From assembly GCA_934201655.1 (NCBI GenBank), contig CAKPXD010000041.1, positions 1 to 10,449 of the forward strand: a stretch of DNA of 10,449 bases. The letters are read 5' to 3'. The notes beneath the pieces are model-generated. The model ran no database searches and was not told where the DNA came from. It saw only the letters and a list, made by a program, of their open reading frames with translations. The stretch is from an uncultured Streptococcus sp. (lineage in GTDB: Bacteria > Bacillota > Bacilli > Lactobacillales > Streptococcaceae). The stretch's first letter is position 1; each line of letters begins with the position of its first letter. Below are positions 1 through 7,174 of this stretch, in pieces. The translations under genes were made by a program, and so were the position numbers.

Positions 1-35
1 TTATCAATCCGTTCTAATAAGATCTCGCGTTTCAT
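1..35 (-). CDS. xerS: XerS tyrosine recombinase, N-terminal fragment (cut by window edge)
   Basis: Only the first 11 complete codons are inside the window. They read M-K-R-E-I-L-L-E-R-I-D, the N-terminus I recall for streptococcal XerS. The ATG at 35-33 is preceded by a GGAGA ribosome binding site at 41-45, five bases upstream. XerS is the single tyrosine recombinase of streptococci and lactococci. It resolves chromosome dimers at the difSL site with help from FtsK and replaces the XerC/XerD pair of most bacteria. The catalytic domain lies outside the window. The identification rests on this short N-terminus together with the difSL-like site directly upstream, and each supports the other. Confidence 0.85.
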   Translation of the reverse strand, partial: MKREILLERID

Positions 36-63
36 GTTTTTCTCCAAATCTTTCTATACTAGT

Positions 64-92
64 AGTATAGCATAGCTAGATATTTTTTTCAA
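64..92 (-). promoter_or_regulatory. xerS promoter, overlapping the dif site
   Basis: On the minus strand a -35 box TTGAAA (92-87) is followed by a 17-base spacer and a -10 box TATACT (69-64). The spacer ends in TGC, giving an extended -10. Expected initiation is near 57, leaving a leader of about 22 bases before the xerS ATG. Five bases of the -35 box lie inside the xerS-proximal arm of the dif site. The boxes were read by eye. Confidence 0.6.
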
Positions 93-118
93 GAAAATTA
101 TAGTTTTTCGGAAAGATG
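88..118 (-). other. difSL chromosome dimer resolution site
   Basis: Read on the minus strand, the site has one arm ATCTTTCCGAAAA (117-105), a 6-base centre ACTATA (104-99) and a second arm ATTTTCTTGAA (98-88). This matches the streptococcal/lactococcal difSL sequence as I remember it. The arms form an imperfect inverted repeat: 7 of 10 aligned positions agree. XerS binds both arms and recombines in the centre when FtsK brings the two copies of a dimeric chromosome together at the septum. The position some 50 bases upstream of xerS is the known arrangement in this group. The exact 31-base boundary is approximate. Confidence 0.9.
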
Positions 119-147
119 TTGTAGGGGAGATTTAGGAATGCTCAAAT

Positions 148-233
148 AAGCTTTACAATTCTAGAAACCGTCTTGATTCGCTAAGTCAATTATTGATCAT
201 TAATTTAGTGACTTAAAAAAATTTCTAAAGCTT
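148..233. repeat. Nested inverted repeats of unknown role
   Basis: The outer arms AAGCTTTA (148-155) and TAAAGCTT (226-233) are exact inverted copies. Inside them, TAAGTCA (182-188) and TGACTTA (209-215) are exact inverted copies around AATTA/TAATT (188-192, 201-205), centred on TGATCA (194-199). The base between 156 and 181 does not pair continuously with the other side, so this is a broken hairpin, not a clean stem. No T-run follows on either strand, so it is not a terminator. It could be a decayed small repeat element or chance in A+T-rich DNA. Confidence 0.35.
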
Positions 234-261
234 CTACAGTTTAAGTTTATTAGAATACAAT

Positions 262-301
262 ATAAAAACTCGATGCCATTAATTAGGAATCGAGTTTTTA
301 T
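262..301 (-). terminator. Intrinsic terminator of the rbgA-rnhB-ClC unit (probably bidirectional)
   Basis: A perfect 13-base-pair stem is formed by 262-274 and 289-301, with a 14-base loop. The core ACTCGAT/ATCGAGT is flanked by A5 and T5, so the hairpin ends in a T-run on either strand. It lies about 85 bases beyond the stop codon of the ClC gene. It would also stop any plus-strand transcription approaching the end of that gene. Confidence 0.75.
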
Positions 302-312
302 TCATATGATTC

Positions 313-343
313 GGTCTATCATTTTAATTAGTAATTTTAGACC
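313..343. repeat. Hairpin between terminator and ClC stop
   Basis: GGTCTA (313-318) pairs exactly with TAGACC (338-343), and the 19-base A+T-rich loop contains further AATT pairing. No T-run follows on either strand, so it is unlikely to terminate transcription alone. It would sit in the 3' untranslated part of the ClC message, where it could block exonucleases. Confidence 0.35.
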
Positions 344-386
344 AATAATATACAAGACATAATATAAGTTATGTAAACAACTAATT

Positions 387-1937
387 CTACAACAATAAAT
401 CTTTCACTTTTCCAATTTCACTTTTTGGAATCACGAGATGAATCATATCACCTAGATACATCCTTGTAGATCCATTAACTGTCTTACTTTTACCATTATG
501 TACTTGGGTTGTGATGAGTACGTTGTGTGGTAAATTGAGTTCATGTACTTGCTTACCAGCTATTTTGTCTGATACTGGAATTTCAATTAGGGTAATTTCT
601 CCATCATCAGTTGCTGATTCAGGTAACATTTTTTCTAGCATGGCTTCATAGACGGGCGCCCCTTTGAGCAGATCCATAACAATATAAGCAACTAGGGTAA
701 CCATCCCTAAAGGCATGAGATTTCGGATATCACCGACCATCTCAGTCACAAGAATCATAGCTGTCAAAGGTGCTTTTGAGATAGCACCAAAATACCCGCT
801 CATTCCAAGAATCACGAAGATAGGAAATTGCTGTTGGCTAACAAGGCCAAGATTGACACAAATAACACCGACTAGAGCACCAAGTAAGGATCCTAAAGCT
901 AAAATTGGTAAGAAAATACCACCTGGTAGTCCACTTCCATAACTGATCATGCTCCAGATAAAGCGAATGATGAAGTAAAGGAAGAGAATTTTAAAACTAA
1001 AATCCTGTTCTGTTAAGGATAAAACAACTTGATTTCCGCCACCAAGTATTTGTGGTAGGAAGATTCCTACTGGAATGATAAGAAGAAAGGCTAGAATAGG
1101 ATAATAGGCCTTATCCAGATGAATCTTTTTCCCAATCCAATCATATACTTTCCCGACATTTAGAACGGCTTTCTCATATAGATATCCAGAAACTCCAAGA
1201 AAAATCCCCATAACCAGATAAATCCAATATTGACTAAGACTCATTTGAGGAATATTATCAGGCATATCAAGCACAGGTGTTAAGCCAAAGATGAGAAGAG
1301 AAACGAAGTTTGCTACTAGACTAGCAGCTAAGGTAGAAACCCAGAAAAATCGTGAAAAATGGTGATAGACTTCTTCTACTACAAATAATAACCCCGCAAT
1401 CGGTGCATTAAAGGCTGCAGCAAGACCAGCCGCAGCTCCGCTAGCAATCAAAGAACGCTCCTCAACAGGGCTAGACTTGAGCCATTTAGCAATTCCTTTT
1501 CCTCCAGCGGCACCTAGCTGAATACTGGGACCTTCACGCCCTAACATGAGTCCACTAGCAATTGCTAAAATACCAAGAATATATTTCTTCCAGAGGACAC
1601 TCCACCAGTTGAGAGACATGAAACCTTTTAACTCGGCTTCAACTTGAGGAATACCAGAACCTTTGATATCTTTTTCTGAACGTGTTAATTTGGCACTAAG
1701 TAAGCAAATGAGGATATAAAACAATAAAATAATCAATAGATTCCATATCAGATTCTCTTGGTCATGATAAAATCCTTGAACGATATGAAAGCCTTTTTCG
1801 ATCAAAAATCGAAATGATCCTACAATAAGTCCTACGACTAATCCAACTATAATACCTCGCCCTACTTGAGCTAAGATCGTACTGGACGCGAAAGCAAATT
1901 CTTTCTTGGAACTAAGTATTTCCGATTGTTCCTCCAT
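387..1937 (-). CDS. ClC-family chloride/proton exchanger with C-terminal TrkA-C-like domain
   Basis: Integral membrane anion transporter of 516 residues. The ClC selectivity motifs are present in order: GSGIP (93-97), GREGP (133-137) with gating glutamate E135, GxFxP as G-I-F-L-P (340-344), and pore tyrosine Y430. E189, in the E-E pair 188-189 after A-F-N-A-P-I-A-G, aligns with the internal proton glutamate of E. coli ClC-ec1. The protein is therefore predicted to exchange Cl- for H+ rather than act as a simple channel. GREGP and GSGIP argue against the fluoride-specific branch. Residues from about 445 to the end form a soluble domain resembling the TrkA-C/RCK-C regulatory fold, which often senses a small ligand. 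AAAGGAG lies six bases before the ATG. The gene follows rnhB by 23 bases and is the last of its unit. The physiological role, such as acid stress or volume control, is not shown by the sequence. Confidence 0.92.
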   Translation of the reverse strand: MEEQSEILSSKKEFAFASSTILAQVGRGIIVGLVVGLIVGSFRFLIEKGFHIVQGFYHDQENLIWNLLIILLFYILICLLSAKLTRSEKDIKGSGIPQVEAELKGFMSLNWWSVLWKKYILGILAIASGLMLGREGPSIQLGAAGGKGIAKWLKSSPVEERSLIASGAAAGLAAAFNAPIAGLLFVVEEVYHHFSRFFWVSTLAASLVANFVSLLIFGLTPVLDMPDNIPQMSLSQYWIYLVMGIFLGVSGYLYEKAVLNVGKVYDWIGKKIHLDKAYYPILAFLLIIPVGIFLPQILGGGNQVVLSLTEQDFSFKILFLYFIIRFIWSMISYGSGLPGGIFLPILALGSLLGALVGVICVNLGLVSQQQFPIFVILGMSGYFGAISKAPLTAMILVTEMVGDIRNLMPLGMVTLVAYIVMDLLKGAPVYEAMLEKMLPESATDDGEITLIEIPVSDKIAGKQVHELNLPHNVLITTQVHNGKSKTVNGSTRMYLGDMIHLVIPKSEIGKVKDLLL

Positions 1938-1960
1938 AATTCTCTCCTTTAATTATCTAA

Positions 1961-2740
1961 TTATCTTTTACTAGTTTCTGAAACGATCGTTTTAATCGGT
2001 TCAAAACTGGTGCGATGAATGGGTGTGACACCGTGCTTTTCAATTCCTTCTAGATGCTTAGCAGTTCCATAGCCAGAATTTTGAGCCAAATCATAGCCTG
2101 GAAATTCTTGGTCATAGTTTGCCATGATCTTATCTCTAGTAACTTTAGCTATAATCGAAGCTGCTGCAATAGATAAGGAGTTGGCATCCCCTTTGATGAT
2201 GGATGTCTGAGAAATCGGCAAGTCCAACTTCATAGCATCAATCAAAAGATGTTCTGGCTGAGGTTCAAGTTGAGAGATAGCTTCTTTCATAGCTAGTTTC
2301 GTCGCTTCATAGATATTGACTTGGTCAATGACATGATTGTCCATAATCCCAATACCGATTGCTAGGGCATTCTCTTTGACAGCCTGAAAAATCTCCTCGT
2401 GTTTTTTCTTAGGAATTTTTTTGCTGTCATTTAAACCTTTAATTTTACAATTTTTGGGCAGAATGACTGCTGCAGCAACGACAGGTCCAGCTAGAGGACC
2501 TCTACCAACTTCATCAACTCCAGCAATGAAGCTTATTCCATTCTCGTAAAGCTCTTTTTCATAGCTAAGCATGGCTTCTAAGCGGAGATTTTCATCAATT
2601 TCTGCTTGAAGGGCTTTTTTACGCTTTTCAATTTCCTTTTGTACACCTGAACGAGAATCTTTTTCAAATTCCTTAAACAAGGGACTTTCAAGATCAGTTA
2701 TCTTTGCTAATGCTTCTTTTATTTCTTTAATCGTTGCCAT
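1961..2740 (-). CDS. rnhB: Ribonuclease HII
   Basis: Cytoplasmic endonuclease of 259 residues that cuts RNA in RNA/DNA hybrids and incises next to single ribonucleotides in DNA, starting ribonucleotide excision repair. The D-E-V-G-R-G motif (76-81) supplies catalytic D76 and E77 and the GRG loop that recognises the ribonucleotide. D168 (in L-L-I-D-A) and D203 (in T-R-D-K) complete the DEDD metal site. Tyr224 in S-G-Y-G is the residue type that helps distinguish RNA-DNA junctions. A charged, helical N-terminal extension of about 70 residues precedes the catalytic domain, as is usual in low-G+C Gram-positive RNase HII. The start overlaps the last 14 bases of rbgA in another frame, and a GGAAG sequence inside rbgA serves as ribosome binding site, so the two are probably translationally coupled. 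The rbgA-rnhB pairing is widespread in Firmicutes. Confidence 0.96.
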   Translation of the reverse strand: MATIKEIKEALAKITDLESPLFKEFEKDSRSGVQKEIEKRKKALQAEIDENLRLEAMLSYEKELYENGISFIAGVDEVGRGPLAGPVVAAAVILPKNCKIKGLNDSKKIPKKKHEEIFQAVKENALAIGIGIMDNHVIDQVNIYEATKLAMKEAISQLEPQPEHLLIDAMKLDLPISQTSIIKGDANSLSIAAASIIAKVTRDKIMANYDQEFPGYDLAQNSGYGTAKHLEGIEKHGVTPIHRTSFEPIKTIVSETSKR

Positions 2741-3578
2741 TGAGGTCTTCCAATGTATCTAATGTATAATTACCCAGTTTTCCATCACGAACTTCTTTAA
2801 CAAAGAGATTGTAAAAACGGTCGTAATCATCACGGAAACCAAGGATACGCGTCATATCCATGATAATTTCTGGAGCCTCATCGTCCAAATTCATTTGTTT
2901 AAATCGTTCTTGAAGCTTTTCAGGATAATGCGTTTTAAAGTAATTGAGACCGAAAATCGTTACCTCATCCATTGGAAGTAACTGATCCTTGATTGCTCCT
3001 GTAAGTGCAAGTTTAAGAGCAACGGTTTCATCTTCGAATTTTGGCCAGAGAATACCAGGAGTATCCAAAATTTCTAAATCCTTATTGGTTTTAAGCCATT
3101 GTTGGCCTTTTGTGACACCCGGTTTATTACCAACTACAGCAATTTTCTTACCAGCTAAACAGTTCATCAGAGTTGATTTTCCTGCGTTTGGAATTCCAAT
3201 AATCATGGTACGCAAGGTTTCAATTTGAATACCACGTTCTTTCTGACGAGCAATCTTATCCGCCATGAGTTTCTTAGCAGCATCTGTCACGACTTTTACC
3301 GTAATTTGCTCTTTAGAATTAATAGCGAGTGTTTGAACCCCCTGTGATTCAAAATGCTGACGCCACTCTTTTGTCAATGCAGGGTCTGCAAGATCTGCCT
3401 TGTTTAGAATCAATAGTCTTGGTTTGTCCCCGATGATTTTAGTCAGCATTGGATTTTGGCTAGACAAGGGCAAACGTGCATCTACTAAAACTGTCACAAA
3501 ATCAACAAATTTTAAATTTTCCTGAACCTGACGTCGTGCTTTGGACATATGTCCAGGAAACCATTGAATAGTTGCCAT
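2727..3578 (-). CDS. rbgA: Ribosome biogenesis GTPase RbgA (YlqF)
   Basis: Circularly permuted GTPase of 283 residues needed for late assembly of the 50S ribosomal subunit. The permuted motif order is visible: G4 NKAD (59-62) comes first, followed by the G1 P-loop GIPNAGKS (128-135), the G2 threonine in PGVTKG (T156) and G3 DTPG (172-175). The N-terminal W-F-P-G-H-M carries the histidine (H10, equivalent to H9 in B. subtilis) implicated in GTP hydrolysis. The C-terminal 100 residues form the helical domain that contacts 23S rRNA. The length matches the family. An AAGGA ribosome binding site precedes the ATG. It is the first gene of the rbgA-rnhB-ClC unit, and the ATG of rnhB lies within its last codons. 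Confidence 0.96.
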   Translation of the reverse strand: MATIQWFPGHMSKARRQVQENLKFVDFVTVLVDARLPLSSQNPMLTKIIGDKPRLLILNKADLADPALTKEWRQHFESQGVQTLAINSKEQITVKVVTDAAKKLMADKIARQKERGIQIETLRTMIIGIPNAGKSTLMNCLAGKKIAVVGNKPGVTKGQQWLKTNKDLEILDTPGILWPKFEDETVALKLALTGAIKDQLLPMDEVTIFGLNYFKTHYPEKLQERFKQMNLDDEAPEIIMDMTRILGFRDDYDRFYNLFVKEVRDGKLGNYTLDTLEDLNGND

Positions 3579-3634
3579 TTTATTTCCTTTTCTTCATACA
3601 AACTTATTCTAAAAAACATAGATGATTACTGACT

Positions 3635-3663
3635 ATTTTACCATATTTTGGCTATTTTTGCAG
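3635..3663 (-). promoter_or_regulatory. Probable promoter of rbgA-rnhB-ClC
   Basis: On the minus strand an extended -10, TGG followed by TAAAAT (3643-3635), lies about 57 bases before the rbgA ATG. The best -35 at 17-base spacing is CTGCAA (3663-3658), which is weak (3 of 6). The extended -10 would have to compensate. No better candidate was seen between the pta terminator and rbgA. Confidence 0.45.
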
Positions 3664-3681
3664 GTGAATTGTGTCTTTTAA

Positions 3682-3718
3682 AAAGGGAAATCCCCCTTTA
3701 CCAAGAGGAAAAGAGGGA
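3682..3718 (-). terminator. Intrinsic terminator downstream of pta
   Basis: Starting nine bases after the pta stop on the minus strand, TCCCTCTTT (3718-3710) pairs with AAAGGGGGA (3699-3691) in 8 of 9 positions. A second, mutually exclusive stem forms between AAAGGG (3699-3694) and CCCTTT (3687-3682), followed by two more T residues. The second stem with its T-run looks like the actual terminator. It separates the relQ-nadK-pta unit from rbgA. Confidence 0.65.
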
Positions 3719-3726
3719 TAAAATGA

Positions 3727-4701
3727 TTATTGATGGATAGCTTGCGATGCAGTAATCAGAGTTAGTTTGTAAACATCGTCAGAGTTACATCCACGCGAAA
3801 GATCATTTACTGGTTTGTTAAGGCCTTGCAAAACAGGTCCAACAGCAGCAAATCCACCAAGACGTTCTGCCATCTTGTAACCAATGTTACCTGCTTCAAT
3901 ACCAGGGAAGATGAAGACATTTGCTTGTCCGGCTACATTGCTTCCAGGAGCTTTAAGAGCCGCAGTTTCAGGAACAAAAGCAGCATCGAATTGTAATTCA
4001 CCATCGATTTCAAGGTCAGGACGCAAGTCGTGTGCGATTTTAGTTGCTTCAACAACCTTATCAACACTTTCGCCAAAACCTGAGCCTTTAGTTGAATAGC
4101 TAAGCATAGCAATCTTAGGTTCAATACCAAACATTTTGGCTGTGATAGCTGAGTTAATAGCAATTTCAGCTAGAGCATCAGCATCAGGATTGATGTTGAT
4201 AGCACAGTCACCAAATATGTAACGTTCACTACCACGGACCATGAGGAAGGCACCTGATGTACGGCTAACATTTGGACGAGTTTTGATGATTTGAAGAGCT
4301 GGACGAACAGTCGAAGCTGTCGAGTGAATAGCACCTGAAACCATACCGTCTACTAAGCCCATATAAACTAACATAACACCAAAGTAGTTAACATCATTGC
4401 TGAGTACTTCTCTCGCTTTTTCTTCTGTCATTTTTCCTTTACGACGTTCAACAAGAGAAGCTACCATTTCTTCAAATTGTGGGTAATGTTCTGGATCGAT
4501 AACTTCGTAACCGTCTGTAATTCCTTCAATTTCAAGATAGATTTTAATTTTGTCAGGATTTCCTAATAGTACAGGGATAACTTCTGTTTCTTTTACCAAG
4601 CGCTTCGTTGCTTGAAGGATACGTGGTTCTTCACCTTCAGGTAGGACGATGCGTGCATTTTTACCAACTAAGTTGGCTTTCAAACTTTCAAAAACTTCCA
4701 T
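3727..4701 (-). CDS. pta: Phosphate acetyltransferase
   Basis: Cytoplasmic enzyme of 324 residues that interconverts acetyl-CoA plus phosphate with acetyl phosphate plus CoA. With acetate kinase (not in the window) it makes ATP from pyruvate-derived acetyl-CoA. In streptococci its acetyl phosphate pool also receives the product of pyruvate oxidase. The short single-domain form is seen, without the N-terminal regulatory domain of the E. coli enzyme. Diagnostic parts are PEGEEPR near the N-terminus (21-27), G-M-V-S-G-A (119-124) with the following S-T-A-S-T-V-R-P segment, and S-R-G-C-N-S-D-D (302-309), whose Ser-Arg and Asp line the CoA and catalytic site in characterised homologues. AAAGGAG lies nine bases before the ATG. 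It is the last gene of the relQ unit, 15 bases after the pseudouridine synthase gene, with a terminator directly after it. No convincing CcpA (cre) site was seen upstream. Confidence 0.97.
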   Translation of the reverse strand: MEVFESLKANLVGKNARIVLPEGEEPRILQATKRLVKETEVIPVLLGNPDKIKIYLEIEGITDGYEVIDPEHYPQFEEMVASLVERRKGKMTEEKAREVLSNDVNYFGVMLVYMGLVDGMVSGAIHSTASTVRPALQIIKTRPNVSRTSGAFLMVRGSERYIFGDCAININPDADALAEIAINSAITAKMFGIEPKIAMLSYSTKGSGFGESVDKVVEATKIAHDLRPDLEIDGELQFDAAFVPETAALKAPGSNVAGQANVFIFPGIEAGNIGYKMAERLGGFAAVGPVLQGLNKPVNDLSRGCNSDDVYKLTLITASQAIHQ

Positions 4702-4716
4702 GCGTTTTGACTCCTT

Positions 4717-5616
4717 TTAAGATAATTTATTATTTGATAACTGTGTTATAAGTGTGTCGAAATCATCCGGCAGTGGGCTTTCCAGCTCTAACTGCTCTTC
4801 TAAGAAAGGATGATAAAACGATAAGTAATGGCAATGTAGAGCTTGGCGTTCTATAACATGCTCTAAACTTCCCCCATAAAGATCATCTCCCAGCAATGGA
4901 AAACCTATATGCGAGAAATGTACTCGAATTTGATGAGTTCTACCAGTGTGAAGACGAATATCAACTAGATGGATATTCCCATAAGATTCCACTATTTTAT
5001 AGGAAGTGTGAGCATATTTCCCGCCCTTTGCTACTCGCCTGGTAATGATGGAATCTTCATCTCGAGCTATCGGAGCTATGATATCTCCCTGAGGTTCCAG
5101 ATACCCATCTCCCTTGACAAGAGCGAAATAACGCTTTTCGATTGCCTTTTTTTGTAACTGCTTATCTAATCTGGCGTGTGCGTAGCCATGTTTAGCAAAA
5201 AGCATCAAACCAGAGGTGTCTCTATCAAGCCTCGTAACGATGTGAACCTGTTGATTCTCATAATTTTGATTTACATAGTAGCCCTTAATAAAGTTTGCAA
5301 TCGTATTGGAATGATTGACGCTAGGTATTGACGCGACACCAAAAGGTTTGTCTATAACCAAGAAATGATTATCTTCAAACAGAATATCTAGAGGATAATC
5401 AATTGCTTCCAGAGTCTCAAAACCTTCCTCTGGAGGAATATCAATGACAACTTCATCTCCAATATCTAAAAGATAGGTTGCATTCTGCGGATGTCCATTC
5501 ACTCGAATATCACCACCTCGAAACTTAATCTTAGCAAGTAAACCTTTAGAAACTTCATGTTTTTTTAAAAAAGTTTTTACCTTGACATGTTCGTCGGCAA
5601 TAAACTGAAACCTCAT
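4717..5616 (-). CDS. RluA/RluD-family pseudouridine synthase (YjbO-like)
   Basis: RNA-modifying enzyme of 299 residues that isomerises uridine to pseudouridine. Residues 1-60 form an S4-like RNA-binding domain (V-N-G around 39-41). The catalytic domain has the family signature RLDRDTSG (129-136) with nucleophile-position D131. The usual histidine before RLD is threonine here (V-T-R-L-D). Further family motifs are [12 protein letters not shown] (222-233) and L-L-G-D-D-L-Y-G-G (241-249). The target RNA cannot be told from sequence. Several RluD-like paralogues exist in streptococci, so I give no symbol. The position after nadK copies the B. subtilis order yjbM-nadF-yjbO. The start ATG overlaps the nadK stop codon in an ATGA, indicating translational coupling. 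Confidence 0.92.
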   Translation of the reverse strand: MRFQFIADEHVKVKTFLKKHEVSKGLLAKIKFRGGDIRVNGHPQNATYLLDIGDEVVIDIPPEEGFETLEAIDYPLDILFEDNHFLVIDKPFGVASIPSVNHSNTIANFIKGYYVNQNYENQQVHIVTRLDRDTSGLMLFAKHGYAHARLDKQLQKKAIEKRYFALVKGDGYLEPQGDIIAPIARDEDSIITRRVAKGGKYAHTSYKIVESYGNIHLVDIRLHTGRTHQIRVHFSHIGFPLLGDDLYGGSLEHVIERQALHCHYLSFYHPFLEEQLELESPLPDDFDTLITQLSNNKLS

Positions 5617-6443
5617 TCGTGCACCTCACCAATAAAGGCATCTTTAACTCGATTCCAAAAGCTTGTATGGCTTGGTGTCGCTACAAAATGAATTTTGTGA
5701 TGGTCAATCTGGTACTCAATCCTCTCGATATTACGGAAAGAATAGATACTATTATCGACTGATATTGTGTGATAGTCATTCCGTGTAGGTATTATTTCTA
5801 TCTTATCCTTTTTAGGAACGATAACAGAAGAACCAAGTGTTCGATAAATTCGATTGTTCAAACTAGCAATTTCAGCTAATTGTAAGGCTTCTATGGTCGG
5901 ATGAAGGACTGCTCCACCGAGTGATTTATTATAGGCTGTACTACCTGTTGGAGTTGAAACTGTTAAACCATCGCCACGAAAACGTTCAAAGGGTACATGG
6001 TTGATAATAACATCTGCAACCATTGTACGATCCGCACGACGAATGCTTGCTTCATTTAGCGCCCGGAAAGATTTAACTTCTCCGTTTTCAAGAAAGATTT
6101 TAACACTTAATAGTGGATAGGAAACACGAGCTCCATTATCCAATTGTAAATTTGTGACCAATTGGTCCAACTCATAATCCCGATAGTCTGTATAAAAACC
6201 TAAATGTCCAGTATGCACTCCAATAAATCGAACCTTATCCAGTTGATTTTCATACTTGTGAAAGGCAGACAACAACATGCCGTCCCCGCCAATAGAAACG
6301 ACAATATCTGGATTTTTGTCATTCAGGATAAAATTATTCTTTTTTAATCGGTCTTTTAACTCGAATAGAACTTTCTGACTCTGAGGTTTACGGTTGGCAA
6401 TTAGGTCAATTCGTTTACCTGTATTCTTCATCGGTATCGTCAC
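5613..6443 (-). CDS. nadK: NAD kinase
   Basis: Cytoplasmic ATP- or polyphosphate-dependent kinase that makes NADP from NAD and so sets the cell's NADPH supply. The GGDG motif (52-55, catalytic Asp54) is followed by the N-E pair (130-131) and the conserved segment [15 protein letters not shown] (157-171). The length is 276 residues with the GTG start at 6443. An in-frame ATG at 6431 gives 272 residues, the length I remember for the pneumococcal protein. A purine-rich AGGAAA lies just before the GTG, while nothing suitable precedes the ATG, so I list the GTG start but consider both possible. The start overlaps the end of relQ by 29 bases (17 with the ATG start). The stop overlaps the next gene by four bases. 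Confidence 0.95.
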   Translation of the reverse strand: MTIPMKNTGKRIDLIANRKPQSQKVLFELKDRLKKNNFILNDKNPDIVVSIGGDGMLLSAFHKYENQLDKVRFIGVHTGHLGFYTDYRDYELDQLVTNLQLDNGARVSYPLLSVKIFLENGEVKSFRALNEASIRRADRTMVADVIINHVPFERFRGDGLTVSTPTGSTAYNKSLGGAVLHPTIEALQLAEIASLNNRIYRTLGSSVIVPKKDKIEIIPTRNDYHTISVDNSIYSFRNIERIEYQIDHHKIHFVATPSHTSFWNRVKDAFIGEVHE

Positions 6444-7086
6444 TGTTTCCTACCCCGTCATTTAACTTTCTGTGCAAAGGATCAAAGAGCGCTTGTGCTT
6501 CCTGGATATCAGCCCGTATTTTACTCATTTCTTCGTCTAGCTGATGAGAAATTCTGGCAGTAATCTCAAGTCTTTCTTTGATTTCCTCTGGGAAATCTCC
6601 TTGATATTTATAGTTGAGTGAATGTTCAATTGTCGCCCAAAAGTTCATAGCTAAGGTACGAATTTGAATCTCAACTAGAATCGTTTTCGCGCCATAAATG
6701 GTATCAACTGTATACTCAATAATCACATGGTAAGAACGATAACCTGACGCCTTACGATGATTAATATAATCACGTTCTTGAACAACTCTCATATCCTGTC
6801 TTTTACGAAGGATAGAAACAACTTCATTCACATCGTCTACAAATTGAACCATGACACGTAAACCTGCAATATCTTGCAAATCTTGTTCAAGTGTGTCGTA
6901 GCCAATTCCACGACGAGCCATTTTTTCTTTGATACTTTCAATCGGTTTCACCCGACCAGTGACAAACTCAATCGGAGAATGTCGGTTTTGTTTTCTATAT
7001 TGTTTTCGGATTCCTCGGAGTTTTATTTTTAGCTCTCCGACAGCCTGAATGTAAGGATCTAAAAATTCTTCCCATTCTGTAATCAT
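6415..7086 (-). CDS. relQ: Small alarmone synthetase RelQ (GTP pyrophosphokinase)
   Basis: Single-domain (p)ppGpp synthetase of 223 residues that transfers pyrophosphate from ATP to GDP or GTP. No HD hydrolase, TGS or ACT domain is present, so breakdown must be done by the long Rel enzyme elsewhere. Synthetase motifs are visible: [10 protein letters not shown] (44-53), D-I-A-G-L-R-V (72-78, metal-binding D72), [15 protein letters not shown] (106-120, nucleotide contacts), and V-E-I-Q-I-R-T (138-144) with catalytic E139. The C-terminal helices (about 165-205) are those through which characterised RelQ proteins form tetramers and bind pppGpp. The acidic tail D-D-T-D-E-E-Y-R is encoded across the nadK start. 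It is the first gene of a unit with nadK, a pseudouridine synthase and pta, divergent from the CYTH gene. The ribosome binding site is weak (AAGAG, five bases before the ATG). Its leader of about 80 bases overlaps the opposite promoter. Confidence 0.95.
   Translation of the reverse strand: MITEWEEFLDPYIQAVGELKIKLRGIRKQYRKQNRHSPIEFVTGRVKPIESIKEKMARRGIGYDTLEQDLQDIAGLRVMVQFVDDVNEVVSILRKRQDMRVVQERDYINHRKASGYRSYHVIIEYTVDTIYGAKTILVEIQIRTLAMNFWATIEHSLNYKYQGDFPEEIKERLEITARISHQLDEEMSKIRADIQEAQALFDPLHRKLNDGVGNSDDTDEEYR
6446..6456 (-). promoter_or_regulatory. Ribosome binding site that bears on the nadK start
   Basis: On the minus strand GGGG (6456-6453) and AGGAAA (6451-6446) lie directly before a GTG at 6443. 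The spacing from the core AGGA is four bases, slightly short. For the alternative ATG at 6431 the same AGGA is 16 bases away, too far for normal use. This favours the GTG, unless nadK is translated only by coupling to relQ. Confidence 0.45.
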
Positions 7087-7132
7087 ATAACTCTTACGTC
7101 CAATTCTCTATGAAGTTTAATTTATCTAGTTT

Positions 7133-7161
7133 TTGATTTTCTCATGAAAATCATATACAAT
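7133..7161 (+). promoter_or_regulatory. Promoter of the CYTH gene
   Basis: -35 TTGATT (7133-7138), 17-base spacer and -10 TACAAT (7156-7161). Initiation is expected near 7168, giving a leader of about 52 bases that runs through the opposite relQ promoter. A perfect palindrome (7135-7152) fills the -35 end and the spacer. Confidence 0.55.
7135..7152. promoter_or_regulatory. Perfect palindrome in the CYTH promoter, possible operator
   Basis: GATTTTC (7135-7141) and GAAAATC (7146-7152) are exact inverted copies separated by TCAT. It overlaps the -35 box and spacer of the plus promoter and lies in the relQ leader. The half-sites resemble those of a CodY box, but the 4-base centre does not fit the CodY consensus, which has one base. 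A repressor site or an RNA hairpin in the relQ leader are both possible. Confidence 0.4.
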
Positions 7162-7174
7162 AAATACAATGCTT

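Larger units (their letters stand above)
119..386. other. Gene-free region between the dif site and the ClC gene
   Basis: I see no credible gene here. It holds nested inverted repeats (148-233), a strong terminator hairpin (262-301) and a second hairpin (313-343). A 29-codon plus-strand reading frame from the ATG at 274 lies on the terminator and has no ribosome binding site. The stretch is very A+T rich. No second dif arm, tRNA-like sequence or insertion-sequence end was recognised. Confidence 0.6.

Noticed and set aside
274..363. Small plus-strand reading frame of 29 codons
   Set aside because: It starts inside the terminator stem, has no ribosome binding site or promoter and resembles nothing.
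715..942. Plus-strand open frame opposite the ClC gene (also 2989-3228, 3884-4099, 4969-5157 and 9387-9596 within other genes)
   Set aside because: These lie wholly within well-supported genes, have low-complexity or unnatural compositions and lack ribosome binding sites. They are shadows of the real frames.
7135..7152. CodY box in the relQ/CYTH interval
   Set aside because: The half-sites resemble CodY half-sites, but they are separated by four bases instead of one. It is kept only as an unassigned palindrome.
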